Assembly (NCBI RefSeq): GCF_000503215.1
Contig: NZ_KI628539.1
Coordinates: 620,001 to 684,000 of the forward strand
Length of the DNA: 64,000 nucleotides
Source of the DNA: Pseudomonas canadensis
GTDB lineage: Bacteria; Pseudomonadota; Gammaproteobacteria; Pseudomonadales; Pseudomonadaceae
Direction of reading: 5' to 3'
In this document: one piece after another, positions 56,191-64,000 of the stretch
Layout: every line of letters begins with the position of its first letter
Numbering within the stretch: position 1 is the stretch's first letter
Made by a program: the position numbers and the translations under genes
The notes under the pieces: generated by a model
What the model was told of the DNA's origin: nothing
The model's database searches: none
Seen by the model: only the letters and a program-made list of their open reading frames with translations

Positions 56191-57377
56191 GCCGCCTGCA
56201 GCAAGTCACCGTGCTCGGTGCAACCGGCTCGGTGGGGTTGAGCACCCTGGACGTGATAGCTCGTCATCCAGATCGCTACCAAGTCTTTGCCCTGACCGGT
56301 TTTACCCGCCTGAGCGAACTGCTGGCGTTGTGCGTGCGTCACGCGCCGCGCTTTGCCGTGGTGCCTGAGGCCGCTGCGGCCCGGAGCCTGCAGGATGATC
56401 TGCGGGCTGCCGGGCTTGCCACTCAAGTGCTGGTGGGGGAGGAGGGGCTGTGCCAGGTCTCGGCCGATGCTGAAATGGATACCGTGGTCGCCGCTATTGT
56501 CGGCGCTGCGGGCCTGCGTCCAACTTTGGCTGCCGTGGATGCTGGCAAGAAGATCCTGCTGGCCAATAAAGAAGCATTGGTCATGTCTGGTGCGCTCTTC
56601 ATGCAGGCGGTACGCAAAAGCGGGGCCGTGCTGCTGCCACTCGATAGCGAGCACAACGCAATCTTCCAGTGCATGCCTGGCGACTATGCTCGCGGCTTGA
56701 GCCAGGTGGGCGTACGCCGGATCCTGCTGACCGCCTCTGGTGGTCCGTTCCGACAGACACCGCTGGCTGAGTTGGAGCACGTATCGCCCGACCAGGCGTG
56801 CGCTCATCCGAACTGGTCCATGGGGCGCAAGATCTCCGTGGATTCGGCGAGCATGATGAACAAAGGCTTGGAGCTGATCGAGGCGTGCTGGTTGTTCGAT
56901 GCGCGCCCGGATCAGGTCGAGGTGGTGATTCACCCACAAAGTGTGATTCATTCTCTCGTTGATTATGTGGATGGCTCGGTCCTGGCGCAGTTGGGCAACC
57001 CAGATATGCGCACGCCGATTGCCAATGCCCTGGCCTGGCCAGAGCGGATCGACTCGGGCGTAGCGCCTTTGGACCTGTTTGCCGTGGCCCGTCTGGACTT
57101 CGAGGCGCCGGACGAGCAGCGCTTCCCCTGCCTGCGACTGGCGCGACAAGCGGCTGAAGCGGGTAACAGTGCACCGGCAATGCTGAATGCGGCCAACGAA
57201 GTGGCTGTGGCAGCGTTTCTCGAGCGGCGCATCCGCTTTCCGCAGATCGCGAGTATTATCGAGGACGTCCTTGAGCTTGAGCCTATCGTGGCGGTGAATG
57301 ATCTGGCGGCAGTGTTCGAGGCAGATACCAAGGCCCGAGCCTTGGCAGAACAATGGTTGAACCGCAACGCGCGTTAG
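56187..57377 (+). CDS. dxr: 1-deoxy-D-xylulose 5-phosphate reductoisomerase
   Basis: 396 residues from a GTG start coupled to cdsA. Second step of the MEP isoprenoid pathway. NADPH-binding GATGSVGLSTLDVI at the N-terminus, metal/substrate site LPLDSEHNAIFQ, LTASGGPFR and MNKGLELIEA. It feeds isoprenoid precursors to uppS in the same cluster. Confidence 0.95.
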   Translation: MSRLQQVTVLGATGSVGLSTLDVIARHPDRYQVFALTGFTRLSELLALCVRHAPRFAVVPEAAAARSLQDDLRAAGLATQVLVGEEGLCQVSADAEMDTVVAAIVGAAGLRPTLAAVDAGKKILLANKEALVMSGALFMQAVRKSGAVLLPLDSEHNAIFQCMPGDYARGLSQVGVRRILLTASGGPFRQTPLAELEHVSPDQACAHPNWSMGRKISVDSASMMNKGLELIEACWLFDARPDQVEVVIHPQSVIHSLVDYVDGSVLAQLGNPDMRTPIANALAWPERIDSGVAPLDLFAVARLDFEAPDEQRFPCLRLARQAAEAGNSAPAMLNAANEVAVAAFLERRIRFPQIASIIEDVLELEPIVAVNDLAAVFEADTKARALAEQWLNRNAR

Positions 57378-57417
57378 CCTGATCTTCAGGCACTGGATTG
57401 GAATGCGGAGAAATTAG

Positions 57418-58770
57418 ATGAGTGCGCTTTACATGATTGTCGGCACCCTGGTTGCTCTGGGTGTGCTGGTTACCTTCCACGAATTCGGCCACTTCTGGGT
57501 GGCGCGTCGTTGCGGCGTCAAGGTACTGCGTTTTTCTGTCGGTTTCGGCATGCCGCTGGTGCGCTGGCACGACCGTCGTGGCACCGAGTTCGTGATTGCG
57601 GCCATCCCGCTGGGTGGCTACGTCAAGATGCTCGACGAGCGCGAAGGTGAAGTGCCTGCAGATCAGTTGGACCAATCGTTCAACCGCAAGACCGTTCGTC
57701 AGCGCATTGCCATCGTCGCCGCCGGCCCGATCGCCAACTTCCTGTTGGCGATGGTGTTCTTCTGGGTCTTGGCAATGTTGGGCAGCCAGCAGGTGCGTCC
57801 GGTGATCGGTGCGGTCGAGCCAGACAGTATCGCCGCCAAGGCTGGATTGGTTGCCGGGCAGGAAATTGTATCTATTGATGGCGAACCCACCACGGGATGG
57901 GGTGCGGTCAATTTGCAGTTGGTGCGTCGCCTCGGTGAAAGCGGCATCGTCAATGTGGTGGTGCGCGAGCAGGATTCCACCAGCGAAACTCCGCGTGAGC
58001 TGGCCCTTGACCACTGGCTCAAGGGCGCTGATGAGCCCGATCCGATCAAGTCCCTGGGTATACGCCCGTGGCGCCCGGCCTTGCCGCCGGTACTCGCTGA
58101 GCTCGACCCGAAAGGTCCGGCCCAGGCTGCTGGCCTGAAAACCGGTGATCGCCTGTTGGCCCTTGATGGGCAGGCGCTGGGCGACTGGCAGCAGGTGGTC
58201 GATCTGGTTCGTGTACGTCCTGATACTAAGATTGTGCTGAAAGTTGAGCGCGACGGTGCTCAAATCGACGTCCCGGTGACCTTGTCGGTTCGTGGGGAAG
58301 CCAAGGCCGCTGGGGGGTACCTCGGTGCCGGGGTCAAGGCTGTCGACTGGCCACCATCGATGGTGCGCGAGGTGAGCTACGGGCCGTTGGCTGCGATTGG
58401 CGAAGGTGCAAAACGCACTTGGACCATGAGTGTGCTGACCCTCGAATCCCTCAAGAAAATGTTGTTCGGCGAGCTCTCGGTAAAAAACTTGAGTGGACCG
58501 ATAACCATTGCTAAAGTGGCGGGCGCTTCTGCCCAGTCGGGTGTCGCGGATTTCCTGAATTTCCTGGCTTATCTGAGTATTAGCCTGGGTGTTCTGAATT
58601 TGCTGCCCATTCCTGTATTGGATGGGGGGCATCTGTTGTTTTATCTGGTCGAGTGGGTGCGTGGTCGCCCCTTGTCGGATCGGGTGCAGGGTTGGGGGAT
58701 ACAGATCGGTATCAGTTTGGTGGTCGGGGTGATGTTATTAGCCCTGGTCAACGATCTGGGTCGACTGTAA
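57418..58770 (+). CDS. rseP: Site-2 intramembrane protease RseP
   Basis: 450 residues. The zinc protease motif HEFGH is at 21-25 in the first membrane segment. Two PDZ domains follow (about 115-205 and 215-300). The second catalytic segment is NLLPIPVLDGGHLLF near 395-410. RseP cleaves anti-sigma factors (MucA/RseA) in the envelope stress cascade. It is followed by a terminator. Confidence 0.95.
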   Translation: MSALYMIVGTLVALGVLVTFHEFGHFWVARRCGVKVLRFSVGFGMPLVRWHDRRGTEFVIAAIPLGGYVKMLDEREGEVPADQLDQSFNRKTVRQRIAIVAAGPIANFLLAMVFFWVLAMLGSQQVRPVIGAVEPDSIAAKAGLVAGQEIVSIDGEPTTGWGAVNLQLVRRLGESGIVNVVVREQDSTSETPRELALDHWLKGADEPDPIKSLGIRPWRPALPPVLAELDPKGPAQAAGLKTGDRLLALDGQALGDWQQVVDLVRVRPDTKIVLKVERDGAQIDVPVTLSVRGEAKAAGGYLGAGVKAVDWPPSMVREVSYGPLAAIGEGAKRTWTMSVLTLESLKKMLFGELSVKNLSGPITIAKVAGASAQSGVADFLNFLAYLSISLGVLNLLPIPVLDGGHLLFYLVEWVRGRPLSDRVQGWGIQIGISLVVGVMLLALVNDLGRL

Positions 58771-58790
58771 CGCTTCGCTGAATTGCGAAT

Positions 58791-58814
58791 CTGCCGCATT
58801 TTGCGGCAGTTTGT
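58791..58814 (+). terminator. Terminator between rseP and bamA
   Basis: CTGCCGCA (58791-58798) pairs with TGCGGCAG (58802-58809), followed by TTTGTTT. Confidence 0.75.
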
Positions 58815-58844
58815 TTATTGCCAGTTGGAATAAGAAAGGACTTC

Positions 58845-61232
58845 ATGAAACGTCTGCTGCTAACTGCGGTTCTCACCGTATTGATGATCGCCGAAGTTCA
58901 CGCCGAGTCCTTCACCATCTCCGATATTCGCGTCAATGGCCTCCAGCGGGTTTCCGCGGGTAGCGTCTTTGGTGCCTTACCGTTGAACGTCGGTGAACAG
59001 GCTGATGACCGTCGCCTGGTGGAATCCACTCGTGCGCTGTTCAAAACCGGTTTCTTTCAAGACATCCAACTGGGTCGCGAAGGCAACGTCCTGGTCATCA
59101 CCGTGGTCGAGCGACCTTCCGTCGCCAGTATCGAGATCGAAGGCAACAAGGCGATCTCTACTGAAGACCTGATGAAAGGTCTGAAACAATCCGGTCTGGC
59201 CGAAGGCGAGATCTTCCAGCGCGCCACCCTTGAAGGTGTGCGTAACGAACTGCAACGCCAGTACGTTGCCCAGGGGCGCTACTCCGCCACCGTGGAAACG
59301 GAAGTGGTGCCGCAACCGCGTAACCGTGTCGGCCTCAAGGTCAACATCAACGAAGGCACCGTGGCGGCGATCCAGCACATCAACGTGGTGGGCAACACCA
59401 AGTTCGCTGATGAAGACCTGATCGACCTGTTCGAACTCAAGACCACCAACTGGTTGTCGTTCTTCAAGAACGATGACAAGTATGCCCGTGAAAAGCTGTC
59501 TGGTGACCTGGAGCGCCTGCGTTCCTACTACCTGGACCGTGGCTATATCAACATGGATATCGCCTCGACCCAGGTGTCCATCACCCCGGACAAGAAGCAC
59601 GTCTATATCACCGTCAACGTCAACGAAGGCGAGAAGTACAAGGTTCGTGACGTAAAACTGAGTGGCGACCTGAAAGTGCCTGAAGATCAGGTCAAGGCGC
59701 TGCTGCTGGTGCAGAAGGACCAAGTGTTCTCGCGCAAGCTGATGACCACTACTTCCGAACTGATCACCCGTCGACTGGGTAACGAAGGCTACACCTTCGC
59801 CAACGTCAACGGCGTGCCGACGCCCCATGATGATGACCACACCGTGGACATCACCTTCGTGGTCGATCCAGGCAAGCGTGCTTACGTAAACCGTATCAAC
59901 TTCCGCGGCAACACCAAGTCTGCGGACGAAGTGCTGCGTCGCGAAATGCGTCAGATGGAAGGTGGCTGGGCGTCGACTTACCTGATCGACCAGTCCAAGA
60001 CCCGTCTTGAGCGCCTGGGCTTCTTCAAGGAAGTCAACGTCGAAACCCCGGCCGTACCGGGTGTGGATGACCAGGTTGACGTGAACTACGCCGTGGAAGA
60101 ACAAGCGTCGGGCTCGATCACTGCCAGCGTCGGCTTCGCACAGAGTGCCGGTCTGATCCTCGGTGGTTCGATTACCCAGAACAACTTCCTGGGTACCGGT
60201 AACCGTGTATCTATTGGCCTGACCCGAAGCGAATACCAGAGCCGATACAACTTCGGTTACACCGACCCCTACTGGACTGCTGATGGTGTGAGCCTGGGCT
60301 ATAACGCCTTCTACCGCACCACCGACTACAAAGACCTCGACGTTGACGTTGCAAGCTATGCGATCGACAGCCTCGGCGCCGGTGTGAACATCGGTTACCC
60401 GATCAGCGAGACTTCGCGTCTGACGTTCGGCCTTACTGCACAACAGGATGAGATCAAGACTGGTGTGTACACCGTGGATGAGATCTTCGACTTTACCCGT
60501 CGCGAAGGTGACAAGTTCCTGAACTTCAAGGCGTCTGCCGGCTGGTCCGAGTCGACCCTGAACAAAGGTGTACTGGCAACCCGTGGTCATTCCCAGAGCC
60601 TGACCCTGGAAACCACCACGCCGGGCAGCGACCTGTCGTTCTTCAAGCTCGACTACCGTGGCCAGTTGTTCACGCCGTTGAGCGACAACTACACCATGCG
60701 CCTGCACACTGAACTGGGTTATGGCGATGGTTATGGTTCCACCAATGGTCTACCGTTCTACGAGAACTACTACGCGGGTGGCTTCAACTCCGTACGTGGT
60801 TTCAAAGACAGCACCTTGGGCCCGCGTGGTACGCCAAGCCGTGGTGTCGGCATCACCGGTAACCAGGGCACTGTGGCGGATTCGGACAACGACCCGCTGC
60901 CGTTCGGTGGTAACGTGTTGATCCAAGGTGGTGCGGAGATCCTGTTCCCGCTGCCGTTCGTGAAAGATCAGCGTTCCCTGCGGACTTCGGTCTTCTGGGA
61001 CGTGGGTAACGTGTTCGACTCCAAGTGCGAGCAGATCCGTAACCCGAGCGGTGTGAAGTCCAACACCCAGTGCAACGATGTGAGCCTGAGCAACCTGGCA
61101 AGCTCCGTGGGTGTGGGTGTGACCTGGGTGACTGCGCTTGGCCCATTGAGCTTTGCTCTGGCCATGCCGATCAAGAAACCGGATAACGCTGAAACCCAGA
61201 TTTTCCAATTCTCCCTCGGCCAGACGTTCTAA
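58845..61232 (+). CDS. bamA: Outer membrane protein assembly factor BamA
   Basis: 795 residues from the ATG at 58845. A signal peptide (MKRLLLTAVLTVLMIAEVHA) is followed by five POTRA domains (to about 420) and a 16-strand barrel with the VRGF motif (FNSVRGFKDSTLG) and a C-terminal Phe (FQFSLGQTF). It inserts beta-barrel proteins into the outer membrane. AAGAAAGGA precedes the ATG. Confidence 0.96.
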   Translation: MKRLLLTAVLTVLMIAEVHAESFTISDIRVNGLQRVSAGSVFGALPLNVGEQADDRRLVESTRALFKTGFFQDIQLGREGNVLVITVVERPSVASIEIEGNKAISTEDLMKGLKQSGLAEGEIFQRATLEGVRNELQRQYVAQGRYSATVETEVVPQPRNRVGLKVNINEGTVAAIQHINVVGNTKFADEDLIDLFELKTTNWLSFFKNDDKYAREKLSGDLERLRSYYLDRGYINMDIASTQVSITPDKKHVYITVNVNEGEKYKVRDVKLSGDLKVPEDQVKALLLVQKDQVFSRKLMTTTSELITRRLGNEGYTFANVNGVPTPHDDDHTVDITFVVDPGKRAYVNRINFRGNTKSADEVLRREMRQMEGGWASTYLIDQSKTRLERLGFFKEVNVETPAVPGVDDQVDVNYAVEEQASGSITASVGFAQSAGLILGGSITQNNFLGTGNRVSIGLTRSEYQSRYNFGYTDPYWTADGVSLGYNAFYRTTDYKDLDVDVASYAIDSLGAGVNIGYPISETSRLTFGLTAQQDEIKTGVYTVDEIFDFTRREGDKFLNFKASAGWSESTLNKGVLATRGHSQSLTLETTTPGSDLSFFKLDYRGQLFTPLSDNYTMRLHTELGYGDGYGSTNGLPFYENYYAGGFNSVRGFKDSTLGPRGTPSRGVGITGNQGTVADSDNDPLPFGGNVLIQGGAEILFPLPFVKDQRSLRTSVFWDVGNVFDSKCEQIRNPSGVKSNTQCNDVSLSNLASSVGVGVTWVTALGPLSFALAMPIKKPDNAETQIFQFSLGQTF

Positions 61233-61277
61233 GCGTCTGACCCAAGATAACGACAACGGATTCTGTAGGAGTGCATC

Positions 61278-61781
61278 GTGCGTAAGTTGACTCAATTGGT
61301 GCTGCTGGCAACCGTGCTGGTAGCGACCCCGGCCTTTGCCGAAATGAAAATCGCCGTCCTGAACTATCAGATGGCCCTGCTGGAATCCGATGCGGCCAAG
61401 AAGTACGCCGTGGATGCCGAGAAGAAGTTCGGTCCGCAACTGACCAAGCTCAAGACCCTGGAAAGCAGCGCCAAGGGCATCCAGGATCGCCTGGTAGCCG
61501 GTGGTGACAAGATGCAGCAAGGTGAGCGCGAGCGCCTGGAGCTTGAATTCAAGCAAAAGGCCCGTGATTACCAGTTCCAGTCCAAGGAGCTGAACGAAGC
61601 CAAGGCTGTAGCTGACCGTGAAATGCTGAAGCAACTGAAGCCGAAACTCGACAGCGCTGTGGAAGAAGTCATCAAGAAAGGTGCCTTTGACCTGGTGTTC
61701 GAGCGTGGCGCTGTGATCGACGTCAAGCCTCAATACGACATCACCCGTCAGGTGATCGAGCGCATGAACCAGCTGAAGTAA
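61278..61781 (+). CDS. skp: Periplasmic chaperone Skp (OmpH)
   Basis: 167 residues from a GTG start with TAGGAG about 7 nt upstream. A signal peptide (MRKLTQLVLLATVLVATPAFA) precedes the helical tentacle-forming region (ERLELEFKQKARDYQFQSKE) and a C-terminal beta body. It carries unfolded outer membrane proteins to BamA, whose gene precedes it. Only 3 bp from lpxD. Confidence 0.93.
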   Translation: MRKLTQLVLLATVLVATPAFAEMKIAVLNYQMALLESDAAKKYAVDAEKKFGPQLTKLKTLESSAKGIQDRLVAGGDKMQQGERERLELEFKQKARDYQFQSKELNEAKAVADREMLKQLKPKLDSAVEEVIKKGAFDLVFERGAVIDVKPQYDITRQVIERMNQLK

Positions 61782-61784
61782 GCC

Positions 61785-62840
61785 ATGACCGCGACTATCA
61801 AACTCGGCGAGTTGGCCGAGTTCCTGGGGGCCACCTTGCGTGGCTCCCCGGAGAAAGAAATCACTGGGCTAGCCACCTTGCAGGAGGCTGGCCCAGCTCA
61901 GTTGAGCTTCCTCGCAAACCCCCAATACCGTAAATACCTGGTCGACAGCCAAGCTGCAGCCGTGTTGCTGAAAGCCGCTGACGCCGAAGGGTTTGCCGGG
62001 GATGCGCTGGTGGTGCCTGACCCGTACCTCGCTTATGCGCGGGTGTCGCATCTGTTTGATCCGAAACCCAAGGCCGCTGCCGGTATTCATCCGTCTGCAG
62101 TCATTGCCGATGATGCCCAGGTTGATCCTGCGGCCAGTATCGGCGCCTTTGCGGTGATCGAGAGCGGTGCACGCATCGCGGCAGGTGTCACAGTCGGTGC
62201 CCACTGCTTTATCGGCGCACGCTGTGAAATCGGCGCCGGCGGTTGGTTGGCACCTCGCGTGACCCTTTACCACGATGTGCGTATCGGTGAGCGTGTGGTC
62301 ATCCAGTCGGGTGCCGTGATTGGCGGTGAAGGCTTCGGCTTTGCCAACGCCAAGGGCATCTGGAACAAGATCGCCCAGGTTGGCGGCGTACTGATCGGCG
62401 ACGACGTGGAAATTGGCGTGAACACGGCTGTTGATCGCGGGGCCCTGGCCGATACGGTGATCGGCAACGGTGTGAAACTCGACAACCAGATCCAGATCGC
62501 CCACAACGTGCAGATCGGTGATCACACCGCCATGGCGGCCTGCGTGGGTATCTCCGGCAGCACCAAGATCGGCAAGCATTGCATGCTCGCCGGTGGCGTA
62601 GGGCTGGTGGGGCATATCGATATTTGCGACAACGTCTTCATTACCGGCATGACCATGGTCACCCACTCGATCACCGAGCCAGGCGCCTATTCTTCCGGTA
62701 CCGCCATGCAGCCTGCGGCTGAATGGCGCAAGAGTGCAGCACGGCTGAGGCAGCTCGACGACATGGCTCGACGTCTCAAACAGCTGGAAAAGCGTGTTGG
62801 GGACGTGACCCCTGGCGGTAATGCTTCATCAGAAGGCTGA
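61785..62840 (+). CDS. lpxD: UDP-3-O-(3-hydroxyacyl)glucosamine N-acyltransferase
   Basis: 351 residues. Third step of lipid A synthesis. The N-terminal uridine-binding domain (TIKLGELAEFLGATLRG) is followed by hexapeptide repeats of the left-handed beta-helix with IQIAHNVQIGDHTAMAACVG carrying the catalytic His, and a C-terminal helix. Confidence 0.95.
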   Translation: MTATIKLGELAEFLGATLRGSPEKEITGLATLQEAGPAQLSFLANPQYRKYLVDSQAAAVLLKAADAEGFAGDALVVPDPYLAYARVSHLFDPKPKAAAGIHPSAVIADDAQVDPAASIGAFAVIESGARIAAGVTVGAHCFIGARCEIGAGGWLAPRVTLYHDVRIGERVVIQSGAVIGGEGFGFANAKGIWNKIAQVGGVLIGDDVEIGVNTAVDRGALADTVIGNGVKLDNQIQIAHNVQIGDHTAMAACVGISGSTKIGKHCMLAGGVGLVGHIDICDNVFITGMTMVTHSITEPGAYSSGTAMQPAAEWRKSAARLRQLDDMARRLKQLEKRVGDVTPGGNASSEG

Positions 62841-62951
62841 TACCATTTCCATATCAAGTGTGCACAGCCGCTAGACTGCCTCCTTGATTTGCTAGCGGGG
62901 CGTGCTTTTAGTTCGCCCGCCCCCAATCTTTATTACAGGCTTCCCCCCGAA

Positions 62952-63392
62952 ATGATGGACATCAACGAGATTCGCGAATACCTGCCTCACCGTTACCCGT
63001 TCCTGTTGGTGGACCGCGTAGTGGACCTCAATATCGAGGAAAAGCGCATTCGTGCCTACAAGAATGTCAGCATTAACGAACCGTTCTTCAACGGTCACTT
63101 TCCTGCGCATCCAATCATGCCGGGCGTGTTGATCATCGAAGCGATGGCCCAGGCTGCCGGTATCCTTGGTTTCAAAATGCTCGACCTCAAGCCTGCCGAC
63201 GGTACGCTTTACTATTTCGTGGGCTCCGACAAGTTGCGTTTCCGCAACCCGGTTACCCCGGGTGACCAGTTGATCCTGGAAGCCAAGTTCATCAGCTGCA
63301 AGCGCCAGATCTGGAAGTTCGAATGCCAGGCCTCGGTGGACGGCAAGCCGGTGTGCTCCGCCGAGATCATCTGTGCGGAACGCAAACTATGA
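62952..63392 (+). CDS. fabZ: 3-hydroxyacyl-ACP dehydratase FabZ
   Basis: 146 residues from the ATG at 62952, the length of P. aeruginosa FabZ. LPHRYPFLLVDRV (11-23), catalytic H49 in NGHFPAHP and E63 in LIIEAMAQ. Dehydrates 3-hydroxyacyl-ACP in fatty acid elongation and competes with LpxA/LpxD for that substrate. A longer in-frame start at 62889 falls outside the conserved region. It is coupled to lpxA by ATGA. Confidence 0.95.
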   Translation: MMDINEIREYLPHRYPFLLVDRVVDLNIEEKRIRAYKNVSINEPFFNGHFPAHPIMPGVLIIEAMAQAAGILGFKMLDLKPADGTLYYFVGSDKLRFRNPVTPGDQLILEAKFISCKRQIWKFECQASVDGKPVCSAEIICAERKL

Positions 63393-64000
63393 GTTTGATT
63401 GACCCTCGCGCAATCATCGATCCGTCGGCCGTTCTGGCCGCCGACGTTGAGGTCGGCCCCTGGTCGATCATCGGCGCAGGTGTGGAAATCGGCGAGGGGA
63501 CTGTCATCGGGCCGCACGTGATCCTCAAAGGTCCGACCCGCATTGGCAAACACAATCGCATCTACCAGTTTTCCTCGGTAGGTGAAGACACCCCGGACAT
63601 GAAGTACAAGGGTGAAGAGACTCGTCTGGTAATCGGTGATCACAACATCATCCGAGAAGGCGTGACCATTCACCGTGGCACCGTGCAGGATCGTGCCGAG
63701 ACCACCCTGGGTGATCACAACCTGGTCATGGCTTACGCGCACATCGGCCACGACAGTGTCATCGGCAACCACTGCATCCTGGTCAACAACACTGCATTGG
63801 CCGGACATGTGCACGTTGATGATTGGGCGATCCTGTCCGGCTTCACGCTGGTGCATCAGTACTGCCATATCGGTGCCCACAGCTTTTCCGGCATGGGCAC
63901 TGCCATTGGCAAAGATGTTCCAGCGTTCGTCACGGTATTCGGCAACCCGGCGGAAGCGCGCAGCATGAACTTCGAAGGCATGCGCCGTCGCGGTTTCAGC
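63389..64000 (+). CDS. lpxA: UDP-N-acetylglucosamine acyltransferase (5' part)
   Basis: First step of lipid A synthesis. 204 of about 258 residues are visible, cut by the window end. Left-handed beta-helix hexapeptides run throughout; H118 and H121 in AYAHIGHDS include the catalytic base, and GDHNIIREGVTIHRGT is a family signature. The start overlaps the fabZ stop. Confidence 0.95.
   Translation, partial: MSLIDPRAIIDPSAVLAADVEVGPWSIIGAGVEIGEGTVIGPHVILKGPTRIGKHNRIYQFSSVGEDTPDMKYKGEETRLVIGDHNIIREGVTIHRGTVQDRAETTLGDHNLVMAYAHIGHDSVIGNHCILVNNTALAGHVHVDDWAILSGFTLVHQYCHIGAHSFSGMGTAIGKDVPAFVTVFGNPAEARSMNFEGMRRRGFS

Noticed and set aside
58977..60707. 576-codon open frame opposite bamA
   Set aside because: Antisense to bamA, which is complete. 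Gene order on the plus strand is continuous.

Overview
The window is chromosomal DNA from a Pseudomonas, most likely of the P. fluorescens group. The basis is the gene order sufE-csdA-dapD-yffB / Na+/H+ antiporter-dapC-glnD-map-rpsB-tsf-pyrH-frr-uppS-cdsA-dxr-rseP-bamA-skp-lpxD-fabZ-lpxA, a GTAGGAGC-type REP pair, and a Pseudomonas-type DUF1654 gene. A complete lambdoid prophage of about 41 kb interrupts this backbone between yffB and the antiporter gene.

Host left flank (1-2837, all minus): sufE (partial) and csdA for Fe-S sulfur mobilisation, dapD for lysine and cell wall synthesis, and the ArsC/Spx-like yffB. The prophage uses the 5' end of yffB as its attachment site. A 15-bp core is repeated at 2791-2805 and 44111-44125. 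The phage supplies a new start and N-terminus for yffB, and the original first codons remain stranded at the far end (44098-44157).

Prophage, leftward early region (2888-11651, minus): integrase and excisionase, small unknown genes, a NinX-like protein, a large cytosine-C5 methyltransferase carrying about eight short repeats, a YfdQ (DUF2303) protein, and a LuxR-type HTH gene. Control region (11839-13485): pL with operators inside, a LexA-boxed DUF1654 gene, an S24-type CI repressor, a three-operator OR region and a Cro analogue. Rightward early region (13639-18339): replication initiator with internal repeats (candidate ori), DnaC-like loader, VRR-NUC nuclease, a second tyrosine recombinase, a zinc-ribbon protein and antiterminator Q. 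A candidate late promoter and three stacked terminators follow Q.

Late region (18573-43224, plus): a J-like protein with reordered modules, holin, HNH endonuclease, candidate cos, HK97-type head genes (TerS, TerL, portal, protease, capsid, connectors), lambda-type tail genes (major tail protein, G/GT with a GGGAAAG frameshift, tape measure, M, L, K, I, J), tail fibre, endolysin, and Rz with nested Rz1. Several intrinsic terminators lie between the late genes, as expected if Q modifies RNA polymerase. A SOS-boxed coiled-coil gene and arm-type repeats end the prophage.

Host right flank (44359-64000): CPA1 antiporter, dapC, glnD and map (minus), then the large envelope/translation cluster from rpsB to lpxA (lpxA cut by the window end).

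The least ordinary items are: the module-reordered J paralogue at the head of the late operon, the repeat-expanded methyltransferase, a hairpin that appears to bring a distant Shine-Dalgarno next to its start codon at 26409-26443, the second recombinase in the replication operon, and two phage genes with strong LexA boxes. No complete undescribed defence or biosynthetic system was recognised.
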